Both the position numbers and the translations under genes were made by a program. Below the pieces are notes generated by a model that saw only the letters and a program-made list of their open reading frames with translations, searched no databases and was not told the origin of the DNA. Below, piece after piece: positions 55,378 through 63,227 of a stretch of 64,000 nucleotides of DNA. Numbering within the stretch: the first letter of the stretch is position 1; each line of letters opens with the position of its first letter. This DNA is from CAINVV01 sp963663005 (GTDB lineage Bacteria > Bacteroidota > Bacteroidia > Bacteroidales > Prolixibacteraceae): assembly GCA_963663005.2 (NCBI GenBank), contig CAXXHH010000003.1, positions 372,001 to 436,000 on the forward strand, read 5' to 3'.

Positions 55378-56112
55378 ATGATCAGAAAAAACATCCCCAA
55401 TGCGATTACATCACTGAACGTTCTGTGCGGGAGCGTCGCCGTCGTTTTTATCCTGAAGGGTACACTGACGATTGCAGTGCTGTTGATAATGCTTGCGGCT
55501 GTTTTTGATTTTCTGGATGGGATGACGGCCAGATTGTTAAAGGCTTACTCTCCTATTGGCAAGGAACTTGACTCACTTGCCGATATGATTTCTTTCGGTC
55601 TGGCTCCCGGATTGATTATGTTCAAATTATTGGAATACAGTTTATTAAAAGACACATTACTCCCAGCCGACCCGTCGATTCTTTCTTTTGTACAACTTTT
55701 GATATTGGGTACAGCCTTTCTTATTCCAATTTTCTCGGCGCTTCGTCTGGCGAAATTCAATGTCGATGTGAGGCAAACCAGCTCATTCATTGGATTACCG
55801 ACCCCGGCAAATGCGCTTTTTATCGCCTCTCTTGCTTTGATCCAGGAGCATGGCACCATGCCGGCAATTGATACTGTTTTGCTTTCGACTCCGGTACTGA
55901 TTATTATCACCCTGGTCTTCTCCTGGTTATTAGTGTCCGAAATTCCGATGTTCTCCCTGAAATTTAAAAATTTGTCGTGGCAGGCAAATAAAATTCAATA
56001 CATTTTCCTGATCTTAACTATTGGATTCTTAGTTGGCCTCCGACTTTATGGTATTACGGCTTCGGTACTCCTCTTTATTTGTACTTCAGTCTTCCTGATG
56101 CTAAAAAAATAG
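55378..56112 (+). CDS. pssA: CDP-diacylglycerol--serine O-phosphatidyltransferase
   Basis: Forms phosphatidylserine from CDP-diacylglycerol and serine. From ATG 55378 it has 244 aa and about seven membrane segments. The CDP-alcohol phosphotransferase motif D-G-x2-A-R-x8-G-x3-D-x3-D is visible in DGMTARLLKAYSPIGKELD followed by SLAD. The longer frame from 55312 overlaps psd and is rejected. With cdsA and psd upstream the route to phosphatidylethanolamine is complete. Confidence 0.96.
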   Translation: MIRKNIPNAITSLNVLCGSVAVVFILKGTLTIAVLLIMLAAVFDFLDGMTARLLKAYSPIGKELDSLADMISFGLAPGLIMFKLLEYSLLKDTLLPADPSILSFVQLLILGTAFLIPIFSALRLAKFNVDVRQTSSFIGLPTPANALFIASLALIQEHGTMPAIDTVLLSTPVLIIITLVFSWLLVSEIPMFSLKFKNLSWQANKIQYIFLILTIGFLVGLRLYGITASVLLFICTSVFLMLKK

Positions 56113-56153
56113 CAGAATCTGAGTTTTTTGGGCTTTCCCGGTTACTTTTTTGA

Positions 56154-56177
56154 AAAATACGTCATTTTACGTATTTT
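56154..56177. other. Hairpin overlapping the upstream edge of a promoter
   Basis: AAAATACGT (56154-56162) and ACGTATTTT (56169-56177) form a perfect 9-bp stem with a 6-base loop, 42 bases after the pssA stop. No T-run follows on the plus strand. The right arm overlaps the putative -33 element of the next promoter, so an operator site is as likely as a terminator. Confidence 0.5.
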
Positions 56178-56203
56178 CAAACGCCAGATTCCTGCTAATT
56201 TTG
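56175..56203 (+). promoter_or_regulatory. Promoter of the 56.3 kb metal/redox locus
   Basis: TTTC at 56175-56178 and TAATTTTG at 56196-56203 are separated by 17 bases, as in the rsfS promoter. The first gene starts 125 bases downstream, leaving a long leader (56204-56328) in which I recognise no known riboswitch. Confidence 0.5.
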
Positions 56204-56328
56204 CGTCTACACTAACGTAACACAATTAATCCGATATAGAACGAGGCGCGATTTGTCAAATACCCATAGGAGGGATACCGATTTTCGTGACTATTCTGTA
56301 AGGCGACTTAAAACAAATACTTAAGCTT

Positions 56329-56790
56329 ATGAAATTCAATTTATTTTTTCTACTTACGTTAACAATCTCAATTTTAATAGGATGTAATTCCAGTCCAAAG
56401 AAGCCGGCGGGCAATTACAATCAGTATAAAGAGGAAGCGGTAAAACTGAGTGATGATTTACAAAAGAAAATAGGCACTTGGGCAAAAGAAGGAGTCGAAT
56501 GTTACGGGCTTGTTGTTTTGACCAATAAGGATAATACCGTAAAATACGGAAGATCAGTGAAGACCACCATTGTGCGTATTGCCAGCGACAGCGTAAAGGT
56601 AAAGGCTTTGGAAGAGGTAAACCTCTCACAAAAAGCAGGATGTAATAAACAGGGCATATCTCCCGGATATACCTGGTGGGAAAAGCAAGGCGAACTCTAC
56701 GTGACGCGTGAGGAGGCTGATAATTACCTGAAATCAAAAGACTGGCAATACAAGGCAAGCTCAAAGGGTAAATATAAAATCGGAGATTAG
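56329..56790 (+). CDS. Small hypothetical lipoprotein
   Basis: A 153-aa lipoprotein, lipobox LIGC near residue 19. The mature part has a basic, Lys-rich composition with two Cys (in VECYGLVVLT and KAGCNKQGI) that might form a disulfide. GLVVLTNKDNTVKYGRSVKTTIVRI and TWWEKQGELYVTREEADNYL are the most ordered stretches. I recognise no family. It lies 19 bases before an ECF sigma gene in the same direction. Confidence 0.7.
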   Translation: MKFNLFFLLTLTISILIGCNSSPKKPAGNYNQYKEEAVKLSDDLQKKIGTWAKEGVECYGLVVLTNKDNTVKYGRSVKTTIVRIASDSVKVKALEEVNLSQKAGCNKQGISPGYTWWEKQGELYVTREEADNYLKSKDWQYKASSKGKYKIGD

Positions 56791-56809
56791 GGTTTGTATT
56801 TTGATGTAG

Positions 56810-57391
56810 ATGGAAGATGACAGAATACTAGTTGATAAAATCCTGAATAATGAAGAACAGGCATTTTGTTCTTTGGTTAAAAAATACCAAAGGATGGTTT
56901 ACGCCACCTGTTATCGGCTAGTAAAATCCCAATCTGACGCAGAGGATTTGTCGCAGGAAGTTTTCATTGAAGTCTTCCGTTCCCTGAATATGATCCGAAA
57001 AGAAAATGATCTTTCCGGATGGATCTTCAAAATTGCCTATAATAAATCCTTAAGTTTCCTGCGCAAACGTAATCCTGTTAAGCTGACAAACAGCGTAAAT
57101 ATCGATTCTTCCACCGTTGAATTAGATAAGATGCACAAGCGCGCCGAATCTGATTCACCCCATCACTCTATGGAACAGGCCGAGACAAGAAGGATTGTCT
57201 TTCAGGCCGTTGATCAGTTACCCGATAATCAAAAACGAGTAATCCTATTACACAAATTTGAGAATTATTCCCAAAAGGAAATTTGTGAGCAACTAGGCCT
57301 GAGCCTTGTATCAGTCGAATCGTTGATATACAGGGCAAAAACCAATTTAAGAAAGTCATTGTTCAACTATTTTAAACACTATTCTAAATAG
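56810..57391 (+). CDS. RNA polymerase ECF sigma factor
   Basis: Sigma-70 family ECF factor of 193 aa. Region 2 (about residues 22-92; LVKKYQRMVYATCYRLVKS, AEDLSQEVFIEVFRSL) and region 4 (about 125-185; LPDNQKRVILLHKFENYSQKEI, then SVESLIYRAK) are complete. It is of the RpoE/SigW-like type and unlike the FecI-type factor at 16.2 kb. The next gene begins directly after its stop. An anti-sigma candidate is two genes downstream, so it probably controls this cluster. Confidence 0.93.
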   Translation: MEDDRILVDKILNNEEQAFCSLVKKYQRMVYATCYRLVKSQSDAEDLSQEVFIEVFRSLNMIRKENDLSGWIFKIAYNKSLSFLRKRNPVKLTNSVNIDSSTVELDKMHKRAESDSPHHSMEQAETRRIVFQAVDQLPDNQKRVILLHKFENYSQKEICEQLGLSLVSVESLIYRAKTNLRKSLFNYFKHYSK

Positions 57392-57901
57392 ATGGAAGCA
57401 ACTAAAAGAAAGAGGATCGTCCAATGGTTAAATATTTTTCTATTGGTGATAAATGTATCTGCTTTTGGTACTATTTTGTTGCTAAACAAGCAGGTACCGG
57501 CGAAATCTTTGGATAAATACAATTCGGATGAATTTCTTCGGAAAGAGTTGAACCTGAGCGCTGATCAGTACAAAAAAATCCTGTTGATGGATAGCGAAGT
57601 TTTCCGTATTTACCAGTCGCTGCTTGATATGGAATGCGCCTCAAATTTTCGTCTGGTGGAGGAGATGACCTCTGAGGCGCCTTCAAAAGCAAAGATGGAT
57701 TCCATTGCTTTAAATATTGGAAGACTGCATTCAGGCATCAAAAAACAGACTGTCAAGCATTTTGAAAATATCAAAAGCATCTGCAATGAAGAACAAAAAG
57801 TTTTGCTCGACCAGCTCCTAAAGGATATGATGGAACTTGGCGATCAATGTGAGTTTTGTAACAAAAGAGAATGCACCAGAAGAGACCAGCTCAATAAGTA
57901 A
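57392..57901 (+). CDS. Membrane-anchored periplasmic metal-sensor-like protein (CnrR/Spy-like) with Cys-rich tail
   Basis: A 169-aa protein with one membrane anchor (about residues 9-30) and a helical periplasmic domain. The sequence LRKELNLSADQYKKI followed by long helices recalls the CnrR/ZraP/Spy family of metal-sensing or chaperone-like helical hairpins. The C-terminus carries CEFCNKREC, a compact three-Cys motif likely to bind metal. It is translated directly after the ECF sigma gene and is a candidate sensor that modulates it. The family call is by pattern, not by search. Confidence 0.7.
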   Translation: MEATKRKRIVQWLNIFLLVINVSAFGTILLLNKQVPAKSLDKYNSDEFLRKELNLSADQYKKILLMDSEVFRIYQSLLDMECASNFRLVEEMTSEAPSKAKMDSIALNIGRLHSGIKKQTVKHFENIKSICNEEQKVLLDQLLKDMMELGDQCEFCNKRECTRRDQLNK

Positions 57902-57910
57902 AAAATAAAT

Positions 57911-57934
57911 CGCCAGATTTTTTTTAATCTGGCG
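57911..57934 (+). terminator. Hairpin between sensor and anti-sigma genes
   Basis: CGCCAGATT (57911-57919) and its complement (57926-57934) form a perfect 9-bp stem with a T6 loop. The sequence after it is only weakly T-rich, so it may attenuate rather than end transcription. Confidence 0.55.
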
Positions 57935-57973
57935 TCTATCAATTTATACCGGAATATCAAAAATTTAGACCGA

Positions 57974-58369
57974 ATGCACTGCACTCTATCAAAGCAGCAA
58001 ATCATCCTGGATATTGCTAATCCTGAGTTTCTTTCACATTTGAAAGAATGTGAGGAATGCAACAGAATTTTGAATCAGGTGAATGAATCAATGATGATAT
58101 TGGACGAAGAGGTAACCGTACCGGAAGACCTATATGAAAAAATTCTAAGGAGTACCAGGGATATTCCTATTGAGAGGACAAAAAGCAGGGATTTTTCACT
58201 CGTATTTCAGTTTTCGACGGTAATTGCTGCCGCAATTGTTTTGGGAATCATCCTGGGTTTTCACGCAAACACGCAGTTACTCGTTTCGAAGAACACAAAG
58301 AAAAATGAGGCCTTGATCGAATTTAGAGAAATGCACCACCTAAATGTTGAACGTCAACCGCTATTTTAA
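57974..58369 (+). CDS. Putative zinc-finger anti-sigma factor
   Basis: A 131-aa protein with an N-terminal His/Cys motif (H22-x3-C-x2-C in HLKECEEC, after MHC at residues 1-3), as in ZAS-type anti-sigma factors. One membrane segment lies at about residues 76-95 (FSTVIAAAIVLGIILGF). A short periplasmic tail contains MHHLNVERQ. Spacing and size match single-pass anti-sigma factors. It probably restrains the ECF sigma factor encoded upstream. Thiol or metal status of the Cys/His site could be the switch; this is inferred. Confidence 0.72.
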   Translation: MHCTLSKQQIILDIANPEFLSHLKECEECNRILNQVNESMMILDEEVTVPEDLYEKILRSTRDIPIERTKSRDFSLVFQFSTVIAAAIVLGIILGFHANTQLLVSKNTKKNEALIEFREMHHLNVERQPLF

Positions 58370-58400
58370 ACTATTACCATTCTATTTCTAACACAGTCTT

Positions 58401-60305
58401 ATGAGCCGCAAAACTAAAAAAACCAACCTTCCACGACAGATTATCCAGTGGGGCTTTATCGCAGTTATCATTTTCATTGCCATGCTCCCATTCATCAAGG
58501 ATGACTATACGCCCGACTTTGAAGCCTACTGCCCATTTGGTGGAGTTCAAGCGTTGAGCAGTTTTCTCCTGAATAATTCATTAGCCTGTACAATGACTTC
58601 AGCCCAAATTGCGATGGGAGTGCTTCTCATCCTGGGCATATTTCTTTTTAGCAAACTGTTTTGCGCCTATATCTGTCCGATCGGGACAATCAGCGAATGG
58701 CTGGGGAAGCTTGGCGAAAAAATGAAAATTCGGATTACCATTAAAGGAATAGCCGACAAAATTCTTAGATCATTAAAATATGTCTTACTCTTTGTAACCT
58801 TCTATTTTACACTGAGTTCAAACGAATTATTCTGTAAGAAATTCGATCCCTATTATGCCGTTGCAACGGGTTTCAGCATGGACGTGGTATTACTCTATGC
58901 CTCTATCGCAATTGCATTGGTGGTTATCGGTTCTGTCTTCCTGCACCTCTTTTGGTGTAAATATCTCTGTCCGCTCGGCGCCATCTCCAATATTTTCAAA
59001 TTTGCCTGGTTCTTCATCGCTACAATACTGACATACATAATCTTAAGGCAATTCAATCTGAATATTTCGTTCGTATGGCCGCTGGCTTTTGCCTGTATCG
59101 GCGGATATATTCTTGAAATATGGGGCGAAAAACTGCTCTTTTTACCAGTTGCGCGTATCACCAGAAACGAGCAAACCTGCACCGATTGTCAGCTTTGCAG
59201 CCGCAAATGCCCGCAGGCAATTGATGTGGCAAGCATGCGGGTAGTAAGGGATATCGATTGCAACCTTTGCAGCGAGTGTGTGGTTGTTTGTCCAGTGAAG
59301 GATACCATTCAAATTAACAACAGAAGCTGGCTGAAATGGTTACCACCGGTTGCCACGATCGTTTTGATAATTACAGGACTGGCATTAAGCAAGGTATGGG
59401 ATGTGCCCACAATTGATCAGAAATGGGGAATTATAGATCCGAAACATTCGGGTGTTTTTACCCAGTCAGGACTGAAAAATATAAAATGCTACGGTAGTTC
59501 GATGGCTTTCGCTTCCAAGATGCGGCAAGTGAAAGGTGTCTTAGGTGTCGCAACCTACGTTTCGAAGAATAAAGTCAAAATATATTTTGATCCCACCGTA
59601 ATTGACGCCGTCAAGATTCAATCCGAGCTGTTTACACCAATGAAGACTCCAATCAGGTTACTCGAAAAGGGTATCGATCATGTTAAGGTGGTATCGCTGA
59701 TGCTGGATAATTTCTTTGATCCGATGGACTTTACCTACTTGAGTATCCTTCTGCAGGAAAAAACCGAGGCAATAGGTGTTGAGAGTGAGTTCAGCTGTCC
59801 GGTGATGGTACGGATTTATTTCCCCGGAAATACAGACATCGACGAGCAGAAATTGAAAACTATTCTTGAATCCAAAACCATGCAGGTCGAGTCGGCTGGG
59901 AAGATTAAGACACTCGACATCGCCTACAGAGTGGCAAACAAGCCTGAAATCTCAACCATCACGAAGAGAGCATATGTCGAGAAAATGTTTCAGCCCTTTG
60001 TGAAGGACTTCAACGACCTGGCAGCCTACAACGTGAATGTGCTGGATACTTTATCCGTTCCGCTGGGAGCCAATAAGTACAACACCAAGGCTTTCCCCTA
60101 TTTGGTGAGTCACCTGTCCAACGACAGCGGTGTGGTTGAGTTTATGTCGGCACTCGATAGTCTGCAACAGATCGAACTCAGAGTTGTGTTCGTGGATACA
60201 ATCACCAATCCTGCCAAGATTCTCAATGCGATGAAAAGTGATAGCCTGACAGTGACTTACGGCGAAGGAGATACCGGCAAAGTGCTTAATATGTTCAAAT
60301 TTTGA
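58401..60305 (+). CDS. NapH-like polyferredoxin membrane protein fused to a degenerate HMA-like domain
   Basis: A 634-aa inner-membrane protein. About six membrane segments in residues 15-250 carry two C-x3-C-P motifs (CAYICPIG and CKYLCPLG) as in NapH/CcoG proteins. Two 4Fe-4S motifs follow at about 262-300 (CTDCQLCSRKCP and CNLCSECVVVCP). After another membrane segment (about 312-332) comes a heavy-metal-associated-like fold (about 355-410), where the metal motif C-x-x-C reads C363-Y-G-S366, so the second Cys is lost. The last 200 residues are not recognised. It could pass electrons across the membrane to a metal-handling step. The start ATG 58401 follows the anti-sigma gene after 31 bases. 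Confidence 0.82.
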   Translation: MSRKTKKTNLPRQIIQWGFIAVIIFIAMLPFIKDDYTPDFEAYCPFGGVQALSSFLLNNSLACTMTSAQIAMGVLLILGIFLFSKLFCAYICPIGTISEWLGKLGEKMKIRITIKGIADKILRSLKYVLLFVTFYFTLSSNELFCKKFDPYYAVATGFSMDVVLLYASIAIALVVIGSVFLHLFWCKYLCPLGAISNIFKFAWFFIATILTYIILRQFNLNISFVWPLAFACIGGYILEIWGEKLLFLPVARITRNEQTCTDCQLCSRKCPQAIDVASMRVVRDIDCNLCSECVVVCPVKDTIQINNRSWLKWLPPVATIVLIITGLALSKVWDVPTIDQKWGIIDPKHSGVFTQSGLKNIKCYGSSMAFASKMRQVKGVLGVATYVSKNKVKIYFDPTVIDAVKIQSELFTPMKTPIRLLEKGIDHVKVVSLMLDNFFDPMDFTYLSILLQEKTEAIGVESEFSCPVMVRIYFPGNTDIDEQKLKTILESKTMQVESAGKIKTLDIAYRVANKPEISTITKRAYVEKMFQPFVKDFNDLAAYNVNVLDTLSVPLGANKYNTKAFPYLVSHLSNDSGVVEFMSALDSLQQIELRVVFVDTITNPAKILNAMKSDSLTVTYGEGDTGKVLNMFKF

Positions 60306-60337
60306 TTTCATCATTCATGGTAAGCTAATACACTAAA

Positions 60338-63205
60338 ATGATTAATTTACAGCGATATATAACCCTTTTGATTGTCTGTTTGCTTCTATCGGTAACGGTT
60401 CAGGCACAGAATATCGTCAAATTGACCGGCTCAATTGTTGATAAATCGACCGGCGAAAAAATCGAACTAGCTGCCATACAAATCAAGGAATTAAACCGCT
60501 GGACAACTTCAAATAACCTGGGATATTTCGCTTTCGATAAAATCCCTGCCGGGAAATACACTCTGCAGGCTGTTTGTCTGGGTTATGAGCCCTTTGAAAA
60601 ACCCATAACTATTGATTCCAGGACTGCCCCGATCACAATTACAATGGTTCAATCGTCACTTGCATTGGACGAAGTTGTCGTTGTTGCCAAGGAAAATACC
60701 AGTCTAAGTTCCTCATCCAAAATCGAAAGCGCTGCATTAACACATGTGCAGCCAACGAACCTGGCCGATGTAATGCAATTAGTACCGGGGCAGATTACGC
60801 TTAATCCGAATATGTCCTCATCTAATCAGATCACGCTTCGGGATATAAATACCGCAAGCAATGAAACAAGAATCAATCCAGACAACAACAGCGCAATGGG
60901 TACCGCGGTTATTGTGGATGGGACACCTGTCAACAATGACGCCAATATGCAGTCTGTAAATACTGCAACTGGCGGAGTGGCACAAGCCTATTCGACTGCC
61001 GGACAAGGGGTCGACCTTAGAAAAATACCAACCGACAATATCGAATCGGTTGAAGTGATAAGGGGAATTCCTTCGGTTCAGTACGGTGATCTCACGACAG
61101 GTGCAGTTCTTGTAAAGACAAAAGCCGGGAAATCGGCGCTTTCAGCGAAAGTAAAAAGTGATCCAAAAATCAAGCAATTTTCGCTCTCCAAAGGGTTTCT
61201 TTTACCCGGAAAAGACAATGGAGCCATGAATGTTGACGTGGATTATACCAATGCCATGGACGACCTGCGTCTCCCATCTAAAAGCTATAACCGGATTACA
61301 GGCCAATTAGGATACTCCAACACACTTTTCAAAAACACCAAACCATTAAGCATCAACGTAAAGCTAAATTATTTTAGTACCCTGGACGATGACAAAAATG
61401 ATCCGGATCTTTTGAGGGAAGAGAAACTCCGGGAAAAAGAGCAGAATGCTGGCCTAAAACTCTTTGGTACATGGTGGGTTCAAAAGCCGTGGCTGACAAA
61501 TATCACCTATAATTTCTCCGGCGACTACACCAAGCAGGAAGTATATGAGCACCGTGTAACAACCAATAGCGGCGTTACCGCATTGTCTACCGGAATGGTC
61601 TCAGGCGAATCTGTCGGCTCTTTTCTTCCTACAATTTACACCAGTGACCTGACAATTGACGGGAAACCATACAATTTCTTTGGAACCGTCAAGGCGAATA
61701 TAAACGAGAAATACGGCCGCATAGACAATAAATTTATGCTTGGAGCCGACTGGAGAAGTTCCGGAAATAATGGGTTGGGTAGAATTTATGATGTCACAAG
61801 ACCTCCTAGCGGAGCATCCTCCACGAGACCCAGAGCATTTAAGGATATTCCAATGAGCCGTGATTTGGCGCTGTTCATCGAGGATAATGTAGAAATTCCG
61901 CTCGGCAGCACTCGTTTAAAAACGCAGTTTGGACTAAGATACAACAACATGTTGCCAAAAGGAATCTTTACCACAGATGGATATATGTCGCTTGAACCAC
62001 GGGTGAACGTAACCTACGATGTAATCGAAAAAGGAACGGCTAACCTCGTGAAGAATCTGGCATTCCGTTTTGGTTATGGCAAGACTTCGAAAAATCCATC
62101 CATGATTTATATGTATCCGGACAAGAGTTATCAGGATGAAACAAGTTTCAATTATTATCCCGATTTGATGCTTGTCACAACCAAGGTTATCGACGATACC
62201 AGCAACCCGAATCTTAAACCGATTAGCAACACAAAATACGAAGCTGGCGTGGATTTAACCGTTTTGGGTGTAAAGATTGGACTGACAGGGTTTGCTGAAA
62301 AGATTATCAATGGATTTTCCTTTGAATATCAATATTTCGTAATGGATTACAACAAGTGGGATCCATTAAGTGGCGCCGGAAAACAGCCAAAGTACCAAAA
62401 TGGTGCCATTACGTATGTGGAAAATGGACTTACGAAGACCCTTTCCTATTCTCAAAAACAGGAATTTCATCGCTTTAATACGCCGAAGAACACTTATAAT
62501 ATTGATAAAAAAGGAATTGAATATGTTATAGACTTTGGAACTATAAAGAGTCTTAAATCAAGCTTTTCAGTAGATGGGGCATATTATCACATCACAAAGA
62601 TCGAACATGTTTTGCCATATTACACTCAAGCTGGCGCTTCGTATCTGGGAGAGAGGTTTCCGTATGTTTCTGTGATGCCCGGAGGTAAAGGGAACACGAA
62701 GCAAAGACTTAATTCCAATTTTAAAATCACGACCCATATCCCTAAAATCAGGATGATTGTTTCAATGAATACTCAGATAATCTGGCTTGACAGAACGCAA
62801 TATGAATGGAAAAATGATGGCACCAATGTGGCCTATTCACTCGGAGCTAATAATCAAAAAGTCTACGGCAATTACGAAAACGCAGATAAAATTTACGTTG
62901 ATCCGATCGGATACCTGGACAAGCAAATGCAGTATCACGAGTGGGTGTCAGGCAATAGTTTTGTAGCACCATACAGTTTCATGGTTGATGGACTGAATCA
63001 TAACAATTTCATGACTGACAAATATCCCATTACCTGGCAGATAAATTTAAAATTGACAAAGGAAATTGGTAACAAGGTGCAATTCTCCTTCTTTGCTAAT
63101 AATCTACTGAATCACAGGCCTGTATTTAAATTAATCCGTGCTGATTCATATATTAGGATCAATCAAACTGCCTATTTTGGCGCTGAGCTCAAATTTTCGC
63201 TATAA
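60338..63205 (+). CDS. TonB-dependent receptor without SusD partner
   Basis: Outer-membrane receptor of 955 aa. Signal peptide about residues 1-23, carboxypeptidase-regulatory-like domain (about 27-110), plug (about 120-270; VIDGTPVNN-like VIVDGTPVNNDANMQ, and IESVEVIRGIPSVQYGDLTTGAVLVKTK) and beta-barrel ending AELKFSL. It has no STN domain. The receptor is smaller than the SusC proteins, and the next gene encodes a DUF4876 lipoprotein rather than SusD. This pairing occurs in other Bacteroidota. Location behind a sigma/anti-sigma pair and a metal-domain polyferredoxin suggests a metal or metallophore ligand; this is inferred. Confidence 0.93.
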   Translation: MINLQRYITLLIVCLLLSVTVQAQNIVKLTGSIVDKSTGEKIELAAIQIKELNRWTTSNNLGYFAFDKIPAGKYTLQAVCLGYEPFEKPITIDSRTAPITITMVQSSLALDEVVVVAKENTSLSSSSKIESAALTHVQPTNLADVMQLVPGQITLNPNMSSSNQITLRDINTASNETRINPDNNSAMGTAVIVDGTPVNNDANMQSVNTATGGVAQAYSTAGQGVDLRKIPTDNIESVEVIRGIPSVQYGDLTTGAVLVKTKAGKSALSAKVKSDPKIKQFSLSKGFLLPGKDNGAMNVDVDYTNAMDDLRLPSKSYNRITGQLGYSNTLFKNTKPLSINVKLNYFSTLDDDKNDPDLLREEKLREKEQNAGLKLFGTWWVQKPWLTNITYNFSGDYTKQEVYEHRVTTNSGVTALSTGMVSGESVGSFLPTIYTSDLTIDGKPYNFFGTVKANINEKYGRIDNKFMLGADWRSSGNNGLGRIYDVTRPPSGASSTRPRAFKDIPMSRDLALFIEDNVEIPLGSTRLKTQFGLRYNNMLPKGIFTTDGYMSLEPRVNVTYDVIEKGTANLVKNLAFRFGYGKTSKNPSMIYMYPDKSYQDETSFNYYPDLMLVTTKVIDDTSNPNLKPISNTKYEAGVDLTVLGVKIGLTGFAEKIINGFSFEYQYFVMDYNKWDPLSGAGKQPKYQNGAITYVENGLTKTLSYSQKQEFHRFNTPKNTYNIDKKGIEYVIDFGTIKSLKSSFSVDGAYYHITKIEHVLPYYTQAGASYLGERFPYVSVMPGGKGNTKQRLNSNFKITTHIPKIRMIVSMNTQIIWLDRTQYEWKNDGTNVAYSLGANNQKVYGNYENADKIYVDPIGYLDKQMQYHEWVSGNSFVAPYSFMVDGLNHNNFMTDKYPITWQINLKLTKEIGNKVQFSFFANNLLNHRPVFKLIRADSYIRINQTAYFGAELKFSL

Positions 63206-63227
63206 TTATTTATAAAAATCGATTGCT

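Noticed and set aside
56204..56328. Riboswitch in the leader of the metal/redox locus
   Set aside because: No cobalamin, TPP, FMN, SAM or other motif that I know was recognisable.
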